From positions 2,224,370 to 2,288,369 of the forward strand of contig NZ_CP043875.1 in NCBI RefSeq assembly GCF_032878975.1: a DNA stretch of 64,000 nt. Direction: 5' to 3'. The translations under genes and the position numbers were made by a program. This DNA comes from Methanoplanus sp. FWC-SCC4. Its GTDB lineage: Archaea > Halobacteriota > Methanomicrobia > Methanomicrobiales > Methanomicrobiaceae. The notes below the pieces were generated by a model. It worked only from the letters and a program-made list of their open reading frames with translations. It ran no database searches and was not told where the DNA came from. Positions 28,548 to 37,053 of the stretch are shown here, piece by piece (the first letter of the stretch is position 1; each line of letters starts with the position of its first letter).

Positions 28548-29532
28548 GGGAAGGCCCCGGTTTGGGAAATGCGGGAAAAGCTACAATCTGGAAGAAATCT
28601 GGGCCGATCCTGAAGAAATCGGGGGGGCAATCCGTAAAATTGAGAAAAATTACCCCGCTCTGAATAAGAAGCTCTTCATCATCACCGAAGGTCCTTATGA
28701 CTATGAGTTTTACTCGCGTTTTTTCAATCCCAGGCTGTGCGAGATAAGGATTGCAAACTCAAAGAAGAATGTCATATCCATCATTGGTGAGATGTGCAAA
28801 AGCCCCGGCGGGAAAGCGTCTGAATCCGTTATAGGTATAATTGACAGGGACTTTTCAGCTTTGGTTGACGAGGATATCCCTGATTTTGAAAATCTCTTCA
28901 TGACAGATACACATGATATTGAGACGATGATCCTCTCAGAAGATCTTGTGGAAAGTGTTGTCAGGCATTATGAGAGGTTTAGTGCAGGCGGGGCTTTTCA
29001 GAGAAAATATCTCTCGGGTATTAGAAACAGGTCTCTTTTTGAGTCATTGATAAACTGTTCGCTGCCGCTAGGGCTTTCGCTTTTAATTAATGAGAAGTAC
29101 GGGCTCAACATGTCTTTTAAGCACATAAGCTGCAAGAAGAGGAACAGATTTCTCGACTTCATTGACCCCCAGACGCTTTCATGCGATGAGGAGGCTGTAT
29201 ATTCCTATGTTATTGAAAAAAATCCTGAAAAGTCAGAGCTATTCAGGGATGCACTTTTAAAGGAAAAAATGAATTCCGGTTACTCTGATGTTCCGATGCA
29301 GATATGCCGTGGCCACGATCTGATGTGTGTTCTTCTGCTTGAGTTAAATACCCACTATCCCGGGATGAACAATGAGAGGATTCGTTCAAGGGATCTGGAG
29401 AGGGCTTTTAGAAATATGTATGATGCAGATAGATTTTTCAGAACAAATCTATGTTCGTCAATAAAAAAGTGGGCCGGAGATAAGCATCCTGAAATTTTCC
29501 CTGCCCTTTTTACTTTAAACAGAAATTTATAG
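28540..29532 (+). CDS. DUF4435 TOPRIM protein, PARIS AriB-like
   Basis: A 330-residue protein of the DUF4435 family. The TOPRIM acidic residues are visible: E50 in FIITEGPYD, the DxD pair D102 and D104 in IGIIDRDF, and a further acidic set in DTHDIE (123-128). In PARIS systems the DUF4435 protein AriB is a nuclease effector held inactive by the AAA partner until a phage trigger appears. The start is ATG 28540, with GGAGGGGAG just upstream; a TTG codon precedes it directly. It overlaps the ATPase gene by 8 bases, so both are likely made from one transcript and coupled. The C-terminal 200 residues are not recognised. Confidence 0.78.
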   Translation: MAKGRPRFGKCGKSYNLEEIWADPEEIGGAIRKIEKNYPALNKKLFIITEGPYDYEFYSRFFNPRLCEIRIANSKKNVISIIGEMCKSPGGKASESVIGIIDRDFSALVDEDIPDFENLFMTDTHDIETMILSEDLVESVVRHYERFSAGGAFQRKYLSGIRNRSLFESLINCSLPLGLSLLINEKYGLNMSFKHISCKKRNRFLDFIDPQTLSCDEEAVYSYVIEKNPEKSELFRDALLKEKMNSGYSDVPMQICRGHDLMCVLLLELNTHYPGMNNERIRSRDLERAFRNMYDADRFFRTNLCSSIKKWAGDKHPEIFPALFTLNRNL

Positions 29533-29589
29533 GGTCTTATTTAAGGAAAGGCAGATAACCGTTGTGTAATTTTTTAATGGAGTAAGATT

Positions 29590-30048
29590 ATGGATACAAC
29601 AATCAGGGAATACTGTGACGGGGATTTTGATTCTGTTCACAATATTCGTATGGAAGTCGTGAAAGAACCATATTCGCAGGCTGTTTTTTTAAGGCAGAGT
29701 CATGAGGTATCGCCCGATCTTTTTTTGGTTGCCGAGTGTGAAAGCAGGATTCTGGGGTTTATAATCGGTGCATGCGTCCTTAATAACAGCAAAAAAGGGT
29801 GGATATTATCTTTTGCAGTTGAAGGAGGATGCAGGAGGACGGGTGTCGGGAGAAAACTGTTAAGGGGAATTTTGTCGAAATTTGATTCTCTTGGTGCAAA
29901 TGAGGTATATCTGACGGTGAGCCCTGAAAACAGACCTGCAATGAATCTCTACGAGAGTGAGGGGTTTAGAAAAACTGATTTTGTTCCGGATTATTTCGGG
30001 CCTGGTGAAGACAGGAATATGATGAGGCTCGTATTTTCCCGGTTATAA
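29590..30048 (+). CDS. GNAT-family N-acetyltransferase
   Basis: A 152-residue GNAT protein. The acetyl-CoA binding loop lies in RRTGVGRKLLRGIL (R/Q-x-x-G-x-G/A pattern), and the C-terminal part has NRPAMNLYESEGF, the RimI-like signature, before a short end. The resemblance to RimI suggests acetylation of protein N-termini or a small metabolite, but the target is unknown. It starts 57 bases after the DUF4435 gene on the same strand and could be cotranscribed with it, though it looks like an ordinary housekeeping gene. Confidence 0.8.
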   Translation: MDTTIREYCDGDFDSVHNIRMEVVKEPYSQAVFLRQSHEVSPDLFLVAECESRILGFIIGACVLNNSKKGWILSFAVEGGCRRTGVGRKLLRGILSKFDSLGANEVYLTVSPENRPAMNLYESEGFRKTDFVPDYFGPGEDRNMMRLVFSRL

Positions 30049-30133
30049 TCCCTATGATCGATATCATTTTTTCAGAGCTTCCCTGTGCCAATCAATTTAT
30101 GTTGTAAAACCCTGTATTTTTATCTGGGTTTAT

Positions 30134-30958
30134 ATGGGTGTTATTGAGATTGATCCCGGAATGTGTACAAACTGCAAGATATGCTCTAAGATATGCCCGG
30201 TCGGTATAATTCTTCCCGGAAGTGATAGTGAAATTCCGTTTCTTCCGGCCGCACTTGAGGATAGCTGTGCAAAGTGCGGGCACTGTTCTTCCGTGTGTCC
30301 TGTTGGTGCAATAACCCCGCTTTATGAAAACCATCCGCCAATAAACAATGTTGCGTATGAGAAGAGAATTGATCCGGGTGTTCTTGCAAACTATATGCAG
30401 AGCAGAAGATCTGTCCGGAACTTCCTGTGTAAACCGGTTGAAAAGGAAAAAATCAGTGCAATTCTGGAGATTGCAAGGTTTGCACCCTCAGGCATGAATG
30501 CACAGCCTGTCAGGTGGCTTGTCGTAAACGATCCTCTAAAGGTTCGTAACCTTTCAGCCCTCACAATTGAATGGATGCTGGAGATAAAGGAGGAGGACGG
30601 GCATCATCCGCTGAAAAACGCGATTCCGGGTTTTCTCTCTTCATGGGATAACGGAGGGGATCCTGTGTGCAGAAATGCACCCTGCCTTGTCATTGCGTAC
30701 ACCTATTCATATTATAATATGGGATTTGCAGACAGCATCATTTCCCTCTCACATATTGATATTGCGGCACCGGCTTTCGGGCTCGGAACGTGCTGGGCGG
30801 GAATTTTGCAGATTGCAATGTCATCCTATCAGCCTTTGAAAGAGGAACTTAAAATTCCTGAAAAATTTATGGCCCAGTATTCGATGATGCTTGGATACCC
30901 TGAGTATGAATTCCAAAAAATTCCGGGGAGGGAGAAGGCGGATATTCTATGGAGATGA
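30134..30958 (+). CDS. Nitroreductase with N-terminal 2x[4Fe-4S] ferredoxin domain
   Basis: A 274-residue fusion. The N-terminal ferredoxin has two CxxCxxCxxxCP motifs (C11, C14, C17, C21 and C45, C48, C51, C55). From about residue 85 a nitroreductase fold follows, with the FMN-binding RRSVRNF and PSGMNAQPVRWLVV, and a C-terminal GLGTCWAGIL. Ferredoxin would pass electrons to FMN for reduction of an unknown substrate. This architecture is frequent in methanogens and other strict anaerobes. The transcript is probably its own, with no close partner downstream. Confidence 0.86.
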   Translation: MGVIEIDPGMCTNCKICSKICPVGIILPGSDSEIPFLPAALEDSCAKCGHCSSVCPVGAITPLYENHPPINNVAYEKRIDPGVLANYMQSRRSVRNFLCKPVEKEKISAILEIARFAPSGMNAQPVRWLVVNDPLKVRNLSALTIEWMLEIKEEDGHHPLKNAIPGFLSSWDNGGDPVCRNAPCLVIAYTYSYYNMGFADSIISLSHIDIAAPAFGLGTCWAGILQIAMSSYQPLKEELKIPEKFMAQYSMMLGYPEYEFQKIPGREKADILWR

Positions 30959-31143
30959 TCCCCTTTGGTTTAACAATTGGGCCTATACGATGGGCCTATT
31001 TTTTGATTTTTTTTGAATCTCTCTGATAAGATCAAAAAAGGAGGGGGATTTCAAGATAATATTTTTCCAAACTCTTTGCATCATGGCGCATTGGTTTGCT
31101 GCTTATTGATGTCTCTTGAATATCAGACTCCACATTGCTCTGC

Positions 31144-31402
31144 AATTTATAAAATCCTTAACTTAAAATGACCATTACTTCATCGTTTTATACCAACAGG
31201 TACAAACATAAAGACCCGAATCTGCAGACAATATTATTGTGTAATTTAATTATTCAAAAGTAATAATCTGTATAAATCTGCCCTAAAAGGCAGCAGGAAC
31301 AGCGTAAAGGGAAGTTTAATTTTATATCTGTTAGTATGAAAAACGCCTGGTGATTTTTCATTAAAAAAGTGCCTGAAAAATTATTTTCATGCACCTTTTT
31401 TT
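31144..31402 (+). ncRNA. Possible small RNA ahead of nrdJ
   Basis: The 534-base gap 30959-31492 has no credible protein gene but shows a layout like a small RNA. A TATA-like AATTTATAAAAT is at 31144-31155, a hairpin CTGCC/GGCAG with loop CTAAAA at 31278-31293 and a strong terminator-like hairpin at 31363-31402. Expression is inferred only. Alternatively the hairpins belong to an nrdJ leader, although the terminator argues against read-through. The first part (30959-31080) holds a direct repeat GGGCCTAT and T-runs, probably terminating the nitroreductase gene. Confidence 0.3.
31363..31402 (+). terminator. Terminator-like hairpin upstream of nrdJ
   Basis: An A-run plus GTGC (31363-31372) pairs with GCAC and a following T-run (31391-31402), and the inner part CTGAAAA/TTTTCA extends the stem. 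The inner 17 bases recur in the terminator after the first S-layer-like gene (42586) and near 5247. Confidence 0.6.
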
Positions 31403-31492
31403 CAGAATTTGGCTTCTTTAGAGTATGGACTGGTGCGTTTACCGCATCCATGGTTATTAATATAGGCAATCTTATTCAATGGTGATAATAAT

Positions 31493-33670
31493 ATGACGGA
31501 TTCTGTTGTTGACAGCATATTAAAAGCCCGGTATCTTCGTGAGGGCGAAAAGGATTATGATGATATATGCAGGCGTGTGGCAGAAGCGCTTGGTGAAAAC
31601 GAAGACGAAATCCGGGATTATTATAGCGAAATGCTCTCTTTAAGATTTCTTCCGAATTCTCCCACTTTAATGAACGCAGGAACGGAACTCGGACAGCTCT
31701 CCGCCTGCTTTACTCTCTATGTCGGAGACTCGATAAGTGAGATATTTGACGCAGTATCGTGGGGAGCACAGATCCACAAAACCGGCGGTGGAACCGGGTA
31801 CAATTTCTCAAACATCAGACCCGAAGGATCACCGGTATGCTCAACAGATGGTGTCGCATCAGGTCCCGTTTCATTCATGAAAGTCTTCAATGCCGCAACA
31901 GAGGTCATAAAGCAGGGCGGCAGGAGAAGAGGCGCCAACATGGGTATATTAAATGTCTGGCACCCCGACATCCTGAATTTCATAGAATCCAAAAAGAACG
32001 AAGGTGACATTGCAAATTTCAACATATCAGTCATGGTCAATGACGAGTTTATGGAACTTGTTGAAGCAGGTGAATTTGACAAGGTATGGATTCATCATCC
32101 AAACACCGGTGAGGACATAACAGTCGGAGCCGTATGGGAAGGAATAATCAACGGTATCTGGAGAAACGGAGAGCCGGGCGTTCTGTTTTACGATGAAATA
32201 AACCGGAAAAACATGACCCCGAACCTCGGATCGATTGACACAACAAATCCGTGCGGTGAACAGCCGCTTTTGCACTTTGAGTCCTGCGTTCTCGGCTCGC
32301 TTAACCTTTCAAAATTTATATACAAGGATGTTTTAGACAGAAAAGCGCTTGAGAGAAGCACAAGAATAGCAGTCAGGTTCCTTGACTCTGTAATTGAAAA
32401 AAATGTGTTTCCTATACCACAGATTAGGATTGCAACAAGAAGAACAAGGAAGATTGGTCTTGGTCTGATGGGAGTCCATGACGCTCTTTTAATGCTCAAA
32501 CTTGCCTATGACTCCCCTGAAGGCAGGGATTTCTGTGAAGAGACGATGGCGTTTGTAAATGAAATTTCCGCAGATGAATCGCACAGGCTTGCAGCCGAAA
32601 AGGGTGCGTTTCCGGCCTTCAAAGGCAGTGTCTGGGGAGATTATGAGGTTCGAAATGCCGCAATGACAACGATTGCGCCGACAGGCACCATATCCCTTCT
32701 TGCAGGATGTTCAAGCGGAATCGAGCCGGTGTTCTCGTATGCATATACCAGAAAGGACACTGTTCAGAAGACTTTCGAGATGATTCATCCGCTCTTTGAA
32801 TCAGAACTTGAAAAGACCCTTTCAGGTATTGGAAAGAGCCCTTCAGAAGTAAAGGATCTTAAAAGAAAAGCAATTAATCACGTTCACGAAACAGGAACGA
32901 TACAGGATCTTTTGTGGCTGCCGGAGAGCTTCAGGAGAATATTCAAGACCGCTCTTGATATCGACTGGCGTTCACATGTGCTGATGCAGGCAGCTTTCCA
33001 GAGAAATGTTCATGCATCCATATCAAAGACAATAAATATGCCTGAATCAGCCACAAAAAAGGACATTGCTGACGTCCTCCTCCTCTCATGGCATGAAAAG
33101 ATCAAGGGGCTGACAATATACAGGACCGGAAGCCGCCAGAGTGTTGTCCTTGAGCTTTCAAAGAGGGAAGAGGAAAAGCCGGCTGAGATATCCACCCCAA
33201 GACCAAAGGAACTCTCAGGTAAGACCTACCTCTGCCAGTCGGGATGCTGCCGTCTCTATGTAACGGTAAACCTCCGTGACGGGAAACCCTGGGAAGTGTT
33301 CATAAGAACGGTCGGAATAGGCGGCTGCGAGGCAAACTCAAACGCACTTGGCCGATCCATATCAACCGGTCTTCAAAACGGCGTTCCTTACCAGAAATTT
33401 GTCAGGCAGTTTGCAAAGGTAAACTGTGTGTCAGCAATAAGAAACCCGGGCTCGGAAGGGCTTTCATGTGCTGATGTAGTTGGCAAGTGCATAGATCTTG
33501 CGGCATCAAAAAAGCAGATAACAACACTGGACAACTGGGATATTACAGAGGTTTCAGCCACTTCTAAACCTTCGAAAAATCTCTGCCCCGAGTGCGGCGA
33601 GGAGCTTGACTTCGGTGAGGGCTGCAACCAGGGAATCTGCAAAAACTGCGGATGGAGCGGCTGCTCCTGA
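31493..33670 (+). CDS. nrdJ: Ribonucleotide reductase, adenosylcobalamin-dependent (class II)
   Basis: A 725-residue class II reductase that makes deoxyribonucleotides with adenosylcobalamin. The catalytic domain has LMNAGTELGQLSACF near residue 60, KTGGGTGYNFSNIRP, GANMGILNVWHPDI and the NPCGEQPL motif near 251-258 with the radical-site cysteine. A TSCPD-type domain occupies about 560-680 and the C-terminus ends in a zinc-ribbon (CPECGEELDF, CKNCGWSGC). The protein is shorter than many bacterial NrdJ, with a reduced N-terminal ATP-cone region. A TATA-like ATTAATATAGG is near 31455, GGTGAT is the ribosome-binding site, and no cobalamin riboswitch was seen. Confidence 0.93.
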   Translation: MTDSVVDSILKARYLREGEKDYDDICRRVAEALGENEDEIRDYYSEMLSLRFLPNSPTLMNAGTELGQLSACFTLYVGDSISEIFDAVSWGAQIHKTGGGTGYNFSNIRPEGSPVCSTDGVASGPVSFMKVFNAATEVIKQGGRRRGANMGILNVWHPDILNFIESKKNEGDIANFNISVMVNDEFMELVEAGEFDKVWIHHPNTGEDITVGAVWEGIINGIWRNGEPGVLFYDEINRKNMTPNLGSIDTTNPCGEQPLLHFESCVLGSLNLSKFIYKDVLDRKALERSTRIAVRFLDSVIEKNVFPIPQIRIATRRTRKIGLGLMGVHDALLMLKLAYDSPEGRDFCEETMAFVNEISADESHRLAAEKGAFPAFKGSVWGDYEVRNAAMTTIAPTGTISLLAGCSSGIEPVFSYAYTRKDTVQKTFEMIHPLFESELEKTLSGIGKSPSEVKDLKRKAINHVHETGTIQDLLWLPESFRRIFKTALDIDWRSHVLMQAAFQRNVHASISKTINMPESATKKDIADVLLLSWHEKIKGLTIYRTGSRQSVVLELSKREEEKPAEISTPRPKELSGKTYLCQSGCCRLYVTVNLRDGKPWEVFIRTVGIGGCEANSNALGRSISTGLQNGVPYQKFVRQFAKVNCVSAIRNPGSEGLSCADVVGKCIDLAASKKQITTLDNWDITEVSATSKPSKNLCPECGEELDFGEGCNQGICKNCGWSGCS

Positions 33671-33768
33671 TTAAAAAAGCAGTTTAATAAATTTTTTCAG
33701 ACATTTTTTTCAGACAAAAGGTGTATCAGACCTAAATCTTAAGTAGAGGCAATTGTTGTCAGAGCAAC

Positions 33769-33784
33769 AGTTGTCACGACAACT
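33769..33784. promoter_or_regulatory. Palindromic operator ahead of marR
   Basis: AGTTGTC-AC-GACAACT is a perfect 7+7 inverted repeat ending 5 bases before the ATG of the MarR-type gene. A weaker related dyad, GTTG-TCAGAG-CAAC, lies immediately upstream (about 33756-33769). The position at the likely transcription start fits autorepression by the MarR protein. Confidence 0.6.
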
Positions 33785-33789
33785 ATATC

Positions 33790-34293
33790 ATGTCCTGTCT
33801 TCAGACATTAATAGTGGAAAAAGAGATACCCTTTCCGGCGCTTGTGTCGATTATACACAGGACCCATCATATAATGCTCAATTCTGTGATGAAGAGTTTC
33901 GGCCTCTCAGCCGGTCAGTTTTTAATCATGGTTCATCTTTCAAAAGAGCAGGGCATAACCCAGGATTCACTTGCACGCCACTTTCACATTGACAAAGCCT
34001 CTATTGCAAGGCATGTGAAAAAGCTGGAGGATTCAGGGTATATAAAAAGGATCACTGATCCTGAAAACCGCAGGGCCTTTTCTCTCTATTTAACCCAAAA
34101 AGGCGAGGATATCGTCCCGTCCCTTATCGGCGCTGATAAAAAAATCGAAGAAGCCGCATGTCTTGGTCTCTCCAAAGAGGAGACAGACAGCCTTTACTCA
34201 ATGCTTTTGCGCATCGCAAAAAACAGCCTGAACATTGTCACTGATTCCGGGGAAGAATATTATGCAGAAAAATGGATCAAAAAATTTGAGTGA
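33790..34293 (+). CDS. MarR-family transcriptional regulator
   Basis: A 167-residue MarR-type winged-helix protein. The HTH lies at LARHFHIDKASIARHVKKLEDSGYI followed by the wing ITDPENRRAFSLYLT; the dimerisation helices are N- and C-terminal. MarR proteins usually bind a small ligand and release a short palindrome, and such a palindrome sits just upstream (33769-33784). The gene overlaps the start of the MATE exporter gene, so the likely circuit is repression of its own operon, relieved by a compound that the exporter removes. No ribosome-binding site is evident ahead of the ATG, so the mRNA may have a very short leader. Confidence 0.86.
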   Translation: MSCLQTLIVEKEIPFPALVSIIHRTHHIMLNSVMKSFGLSAGQFLIMVHLSKEQGITQDSLARHFHIDKASIARHVKKLEDSGYIKRITDPENRRAFSLYLTQKGEDIVPSLIGADKKIEEAACLGLSKEETDSLYSMLLRIAKNSLNIVTDSGEEYYAEKWIKKFE

Positions 34294-35695
34294 AAAAACG
34301 GAGGGTTCCGACATATTAAGAACAAAAGGGGTTGACATCATGACGGGTGATCCGAAAACTGCCATACGCAAGCTTTCATTGCCGATGTTTATTGCAATGG
34401 TTCTGTTTTCTGTTTACAACCTGGTCGATGCGATATGGGTTGCAGGACTTGGTAACGACGCACTTGCGGCTGTCGGGTTTATAACGCCCCTTTTCATGAT
34501 CCTGATTGGGTTTGGAAACGGTCTCGGAGCCGGTGCAACATCTGCAATTGCAAGGAAAATAGGGGCTAAGGATAAAGCAGGTGCTGACAGTTCTGCTGTT
34601 CACTCGCTTATTTTGTGTCTGATAGTTTCTGTTTTGATTACAGGCCCTCTTGTCCTCCTTGCAGAACCTCTTGCCCTTCTGCTCGGAGCAGGGGATATTG
34701 CACCTATGGCGGCCGAGTACGGCGTATATATATTTGCGGGAACGATCTTCGTACTTTTTACAAACATATCCTATGCAGTCCTCAGAGCAGAAGGCGACAT
34801 GAAAAGGGCGATGTATGCAATGATGCTCTCTTCAGTCCTGAACATGATCCTTGATCCGATATTCATCTACACTCTCGGGATGGGGGTTGCCGGTGCGGCG
34901 ATTGCAACCGTTGTCTCGGTTGCGGCGGTATCGCTTGTAATTGCATACTGGTTCTTCATCAAAAAGGACACTTATGTCAGTATTTCATTCAAAGACTTCA
35001 GGTTTGAGAAGAATATATTAAAGGATATTTTGGGTGTCGGAATACCGGCAAGTGCAGAATTCTTCCTGATGGCCATTTTGTCGATGATACTCAACATAAT
35101 ACTCGTAATTGTCTCCGGAACCGATGCCGTTGCGGTTTATACAACAGGCTGGAGGGTTGTGATGTTTGGAATAATGTCAAATGTTGCCATTGCAACTTCG
35201 TCGGTCACAGTCGGCGGTGCTGCGTTTGGAAGCCGCAATTATGAGAATCTGAAGGTTGTTCACAGGTATTCCGTATTTCTGGGAATTGTTATGGCCGCAG
35301 TTACAAGTATCATTGTATATGTTTTTGCACCTTTTATTGCGGCAGTCTTTACATATTCTGAGGCGGCTGCACACCTTGCACCTTCGATTGTGGCATTTTT
35401 AAAAGTCATGTGCCTGTTTTTCCTGTTTGTCCCCCCGGGAATAATGTCAGTCTCGGTATTTCAGGCGGTTGGAAAAGGTTCAGTATCCTTTGTGCTAAAT
35501 CTGCTCAGGAATCTTGTATTCATAGCCCTTATATCGTATATCCTTGCTATTGTCCTCGGCTTTGGTGAGGAGGGTGTTTGGTGGGGAATTGTCCTTGGTG
35601 ATATTCTCGGCGGAATTGTCGGTTATGCATTTGCCGATGTGTACATCAGAGCCTTAATAAGAAACAAAAAACGTGCCGATGAAATTTCAGTATGA
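34262..35695 (+). CDS. MATE-family efflux transporter
   Basis: A 477-residue protein with twelve transmembrane helices of the MATE multidrug/cation exporter family. Typical segments are GDPKTAIRKLSLPM at the N-terminus, NLVDAIWVAGLGNDALAAVG in helix 2 and the second-half counterpart SAEFFLMAILSMILN. It would use a sodium or proton gradient to expel drugs or metabolites. The start at ATG 34262 overlaps marR by 32 bases and has GGGGAAG upstream. ATG 34340 with AAAGGGG is an alternative but would cut into the conserved TKGVDIMTGDP stretch. It is controlled together with marR by inference. Confidence 0.87.
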   Translation: MQKNGSKNLSEKTEGSDILRTKGVDIMTGDPKTAIRKLSLPMFIAMVLFSVYNLVDAIWVAGLGNDALAAVGFITPLFMILIGFGNGLGAGATSAIARKIGAKDKAGADSSAVHSLILCLIVSVLITGPLVLLAEPLALLLGAGDIAPMAAEYGVYIFAGTIFVLFTNISYAVLRAEGDMKRAMYAMMLSSVLNMILDPIFIYTLGMGVAGAAIATVVSVAAVSLVIAYWFFIKKDTYVSISFKDFRFEKNILKDILGVGIPASAEFFLMAILSMILNIILVIVSGTDAVAVYTTGWRVVMFGIMSNVAIATSSVTVGGAAFGSRNYENLKVVHRYSVFLGIVMAAVTSIIVYVFAPFIAAVFTYSEAAAHLAPSIVAFLKVMCLFFLFVPPGIMSVSVFQAVGKGSVSFVLNLLRNLVFIALISYILAIVLGFGEEGVWWGIVLGDILGGIVGYAFADVYIRALIRNKKRADEISV

Positions 35696-35764
35696 AATTT
35701 ACGGCTTTATTATTTTATTTTGAAATTTAGTTTACCTGAATATCATTTTGTTTTTTGCACAGGT

Positions 35765-36868
35765 TCATGCCTTATCGTGCCTGTGCCTGTGGTGGATATC
35801 AGGTCTGTGCGGGTGAGTGTGTGAGAGATCAGAATGCGTGTGCGGGTGCGAATGGTATCCGTGTTTGTCAGCATCCGGGTCTGCCGGGAAATGTCCGTGG
35901 TCGTGGTGCAGGTCGTCATGGCAGTGCCGGTGTTCATGTGTTTCTGCCGGATGTGTATGCAGGTGTGAGTGCTTCTCTGTTGCAAGAAGGTAGAGTCCGC
36001 CTGCCATTAAGGGAAGGGCGATGAAGAACATCCCGCTTGTTATATCCCTGAATATCATAAAGGAAATTACGACACCGAATATCGGACTCATTCCGAATAT
36101 TGAGCTTGCCCTTGCCGCACCAAGACCTCTTAGTCCCAGGAAGTAGAGCATCATCATAAGCCCCCCGAATGACATGAAGCCGATAAACAATGCGGGAAGA
36201 ACTATTTCAAAGGGCGGAAATTCGTTTTCAAAAATCCTTGATATCAGGAATATCACTATCCCCGCCCCCCAGCCTTTTGCAAGAACTATCAGGAGGGGAT
36301 CTTTTGATGAAATTTTTCTGCCGAGATTGCAGTCAATTCCCCAGCATATGCATGTAAGTATTACTCCGGCAGCGCCGAGTGAGAGGCCGAACTCACTTCC
36401 CGGAGAGTAGGTCAGGCCAAGGCATGCAAGGGTGATAAGCCCGAGTGCCGCCCAGACTCTTCTTCCGACAGGTTCGTGAAATATTGTCGCCGCAATCGTT
36501 GTTGATGCAACGGCCTCAAAGCAGAGCAGCATTGATGCCGTAACGGCTGGTGTGTACTGAAGACTCACCATCAGAATTATCGTGGAAAGTATGGAGCCGA
36601 AAAAAACCGATCCCATAAGCCAGGGAACATCAGATTTTGTAAGCGGTGCCTCTACTCCGTTTCTCTCAGTTCCGTTTAATTTTTTCAAAAATACCCTTGA
36701 TATAATGAAGCAGACCGATAGCCCGATCGCACTTCCCGAATATAGGATGGCTGCAAGTGTGAGGGGGGAGATGCTTTCGAGGAGAACTTTGGCAAGGGGT
36801 GCACCGGCGGCAAAAAGTGCGGCTGCACAGAGTACGTATAGTACGGGAAAGAGGCTTTTTTTGATCAT
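35765..36868 (-). CDS. EamA/DMT-type transporter with histidine-rich tail
   Basis: A 367-residue protein with ten transmembrane helices forming two EamA repeats (PLTLAAILYSGSAIGL in the first and AALGLITLACLGLTYSPG leading into the second). The last 69 residues are extraordinary: 24 are histidines, many in HxH or HTHPH patterns with aspartates between. Such tails bind Ni, Co, Zn or Cu and occur on metal transporters and chaperones. The tail follows a last membrane helix ending GLYLLATEK and would face the cytoplasm if the topology is the usual even-helix one. Drug/metabolite transport is the family default; the tail suggests a metal or metal-chelate substrate. It is convergent with the MATE gene. 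Confidence 0.82.
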   Translation of the reverse strand: MIKKSLFPVLYVLCAAALFAAGAPLAKVLLESISPLTLAAILYSGSAIGLSVCFIISRVFLKKLNGTERNGVEAPLTKSDVPWLMGSVFFGSILSTIILMVSLQYTPAVTASMLLCFEAVASTTIAATIFHEPVGRRVWAALGLITLACLGLTYSPGSEFGLSLGAAGVILTCICWGIDCNLGRKISSKDPLLIVLAKGWGAGIVIFLISRIFENEFPPFEIVLPALFIGFMSFGGLMMMLYFLGLRGLGAARASSIFGMSPIFGVVISFMIFRDITSGMFFIALPLMAGGLYLLATEKHSHLHTHPAETHEHRHCHDDLHHDHGHFPADPDADKHGYHSHPHTHSDLSHTHPHRPDIHHRHRHDKA

Positions 36869-37053
36869 CAGAGTGGCTTAAATGTGTGATTTTGTCCGGC
36901 ATATATGTTTTTGAAAGGCCTCTTGGAAACGGCCGTAATGAAGAGTATTTGTTTATTAAAATAATCCATGCCTGTTATCCTGAAAGCTCACAAGCCCTTT
37001 GATTTTGGCCCCTGAAAGCTGTTATAAATTATCCGCGGTATAAAGAATTTCAA

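Noticed and set aside
31254-31469. A 71-codon minus-strand frame upstream of nrdJ
   Set aside because: It overlaps the terminator-like hairpin, lacks a start signal and has no recognisable sequence pattern.
30959-31492. Cobalamin riboswitch ahead of the B12-dependent reductase
   Set aside because: No B12-box-like sequence was found, and such riboswitches are rare in archaea.
33753-33992. Alternative frame starting inside the palindrome ahead of marR
   Set aside because: It runs out of frame through the MarR coding region and has no family pattern.
35755-36024. Plus-strand frame opposite the histidine-rich tail
   Set aside because: It is the antisense of a low-complexity histidine-coding region and has no ribosome-binding site.
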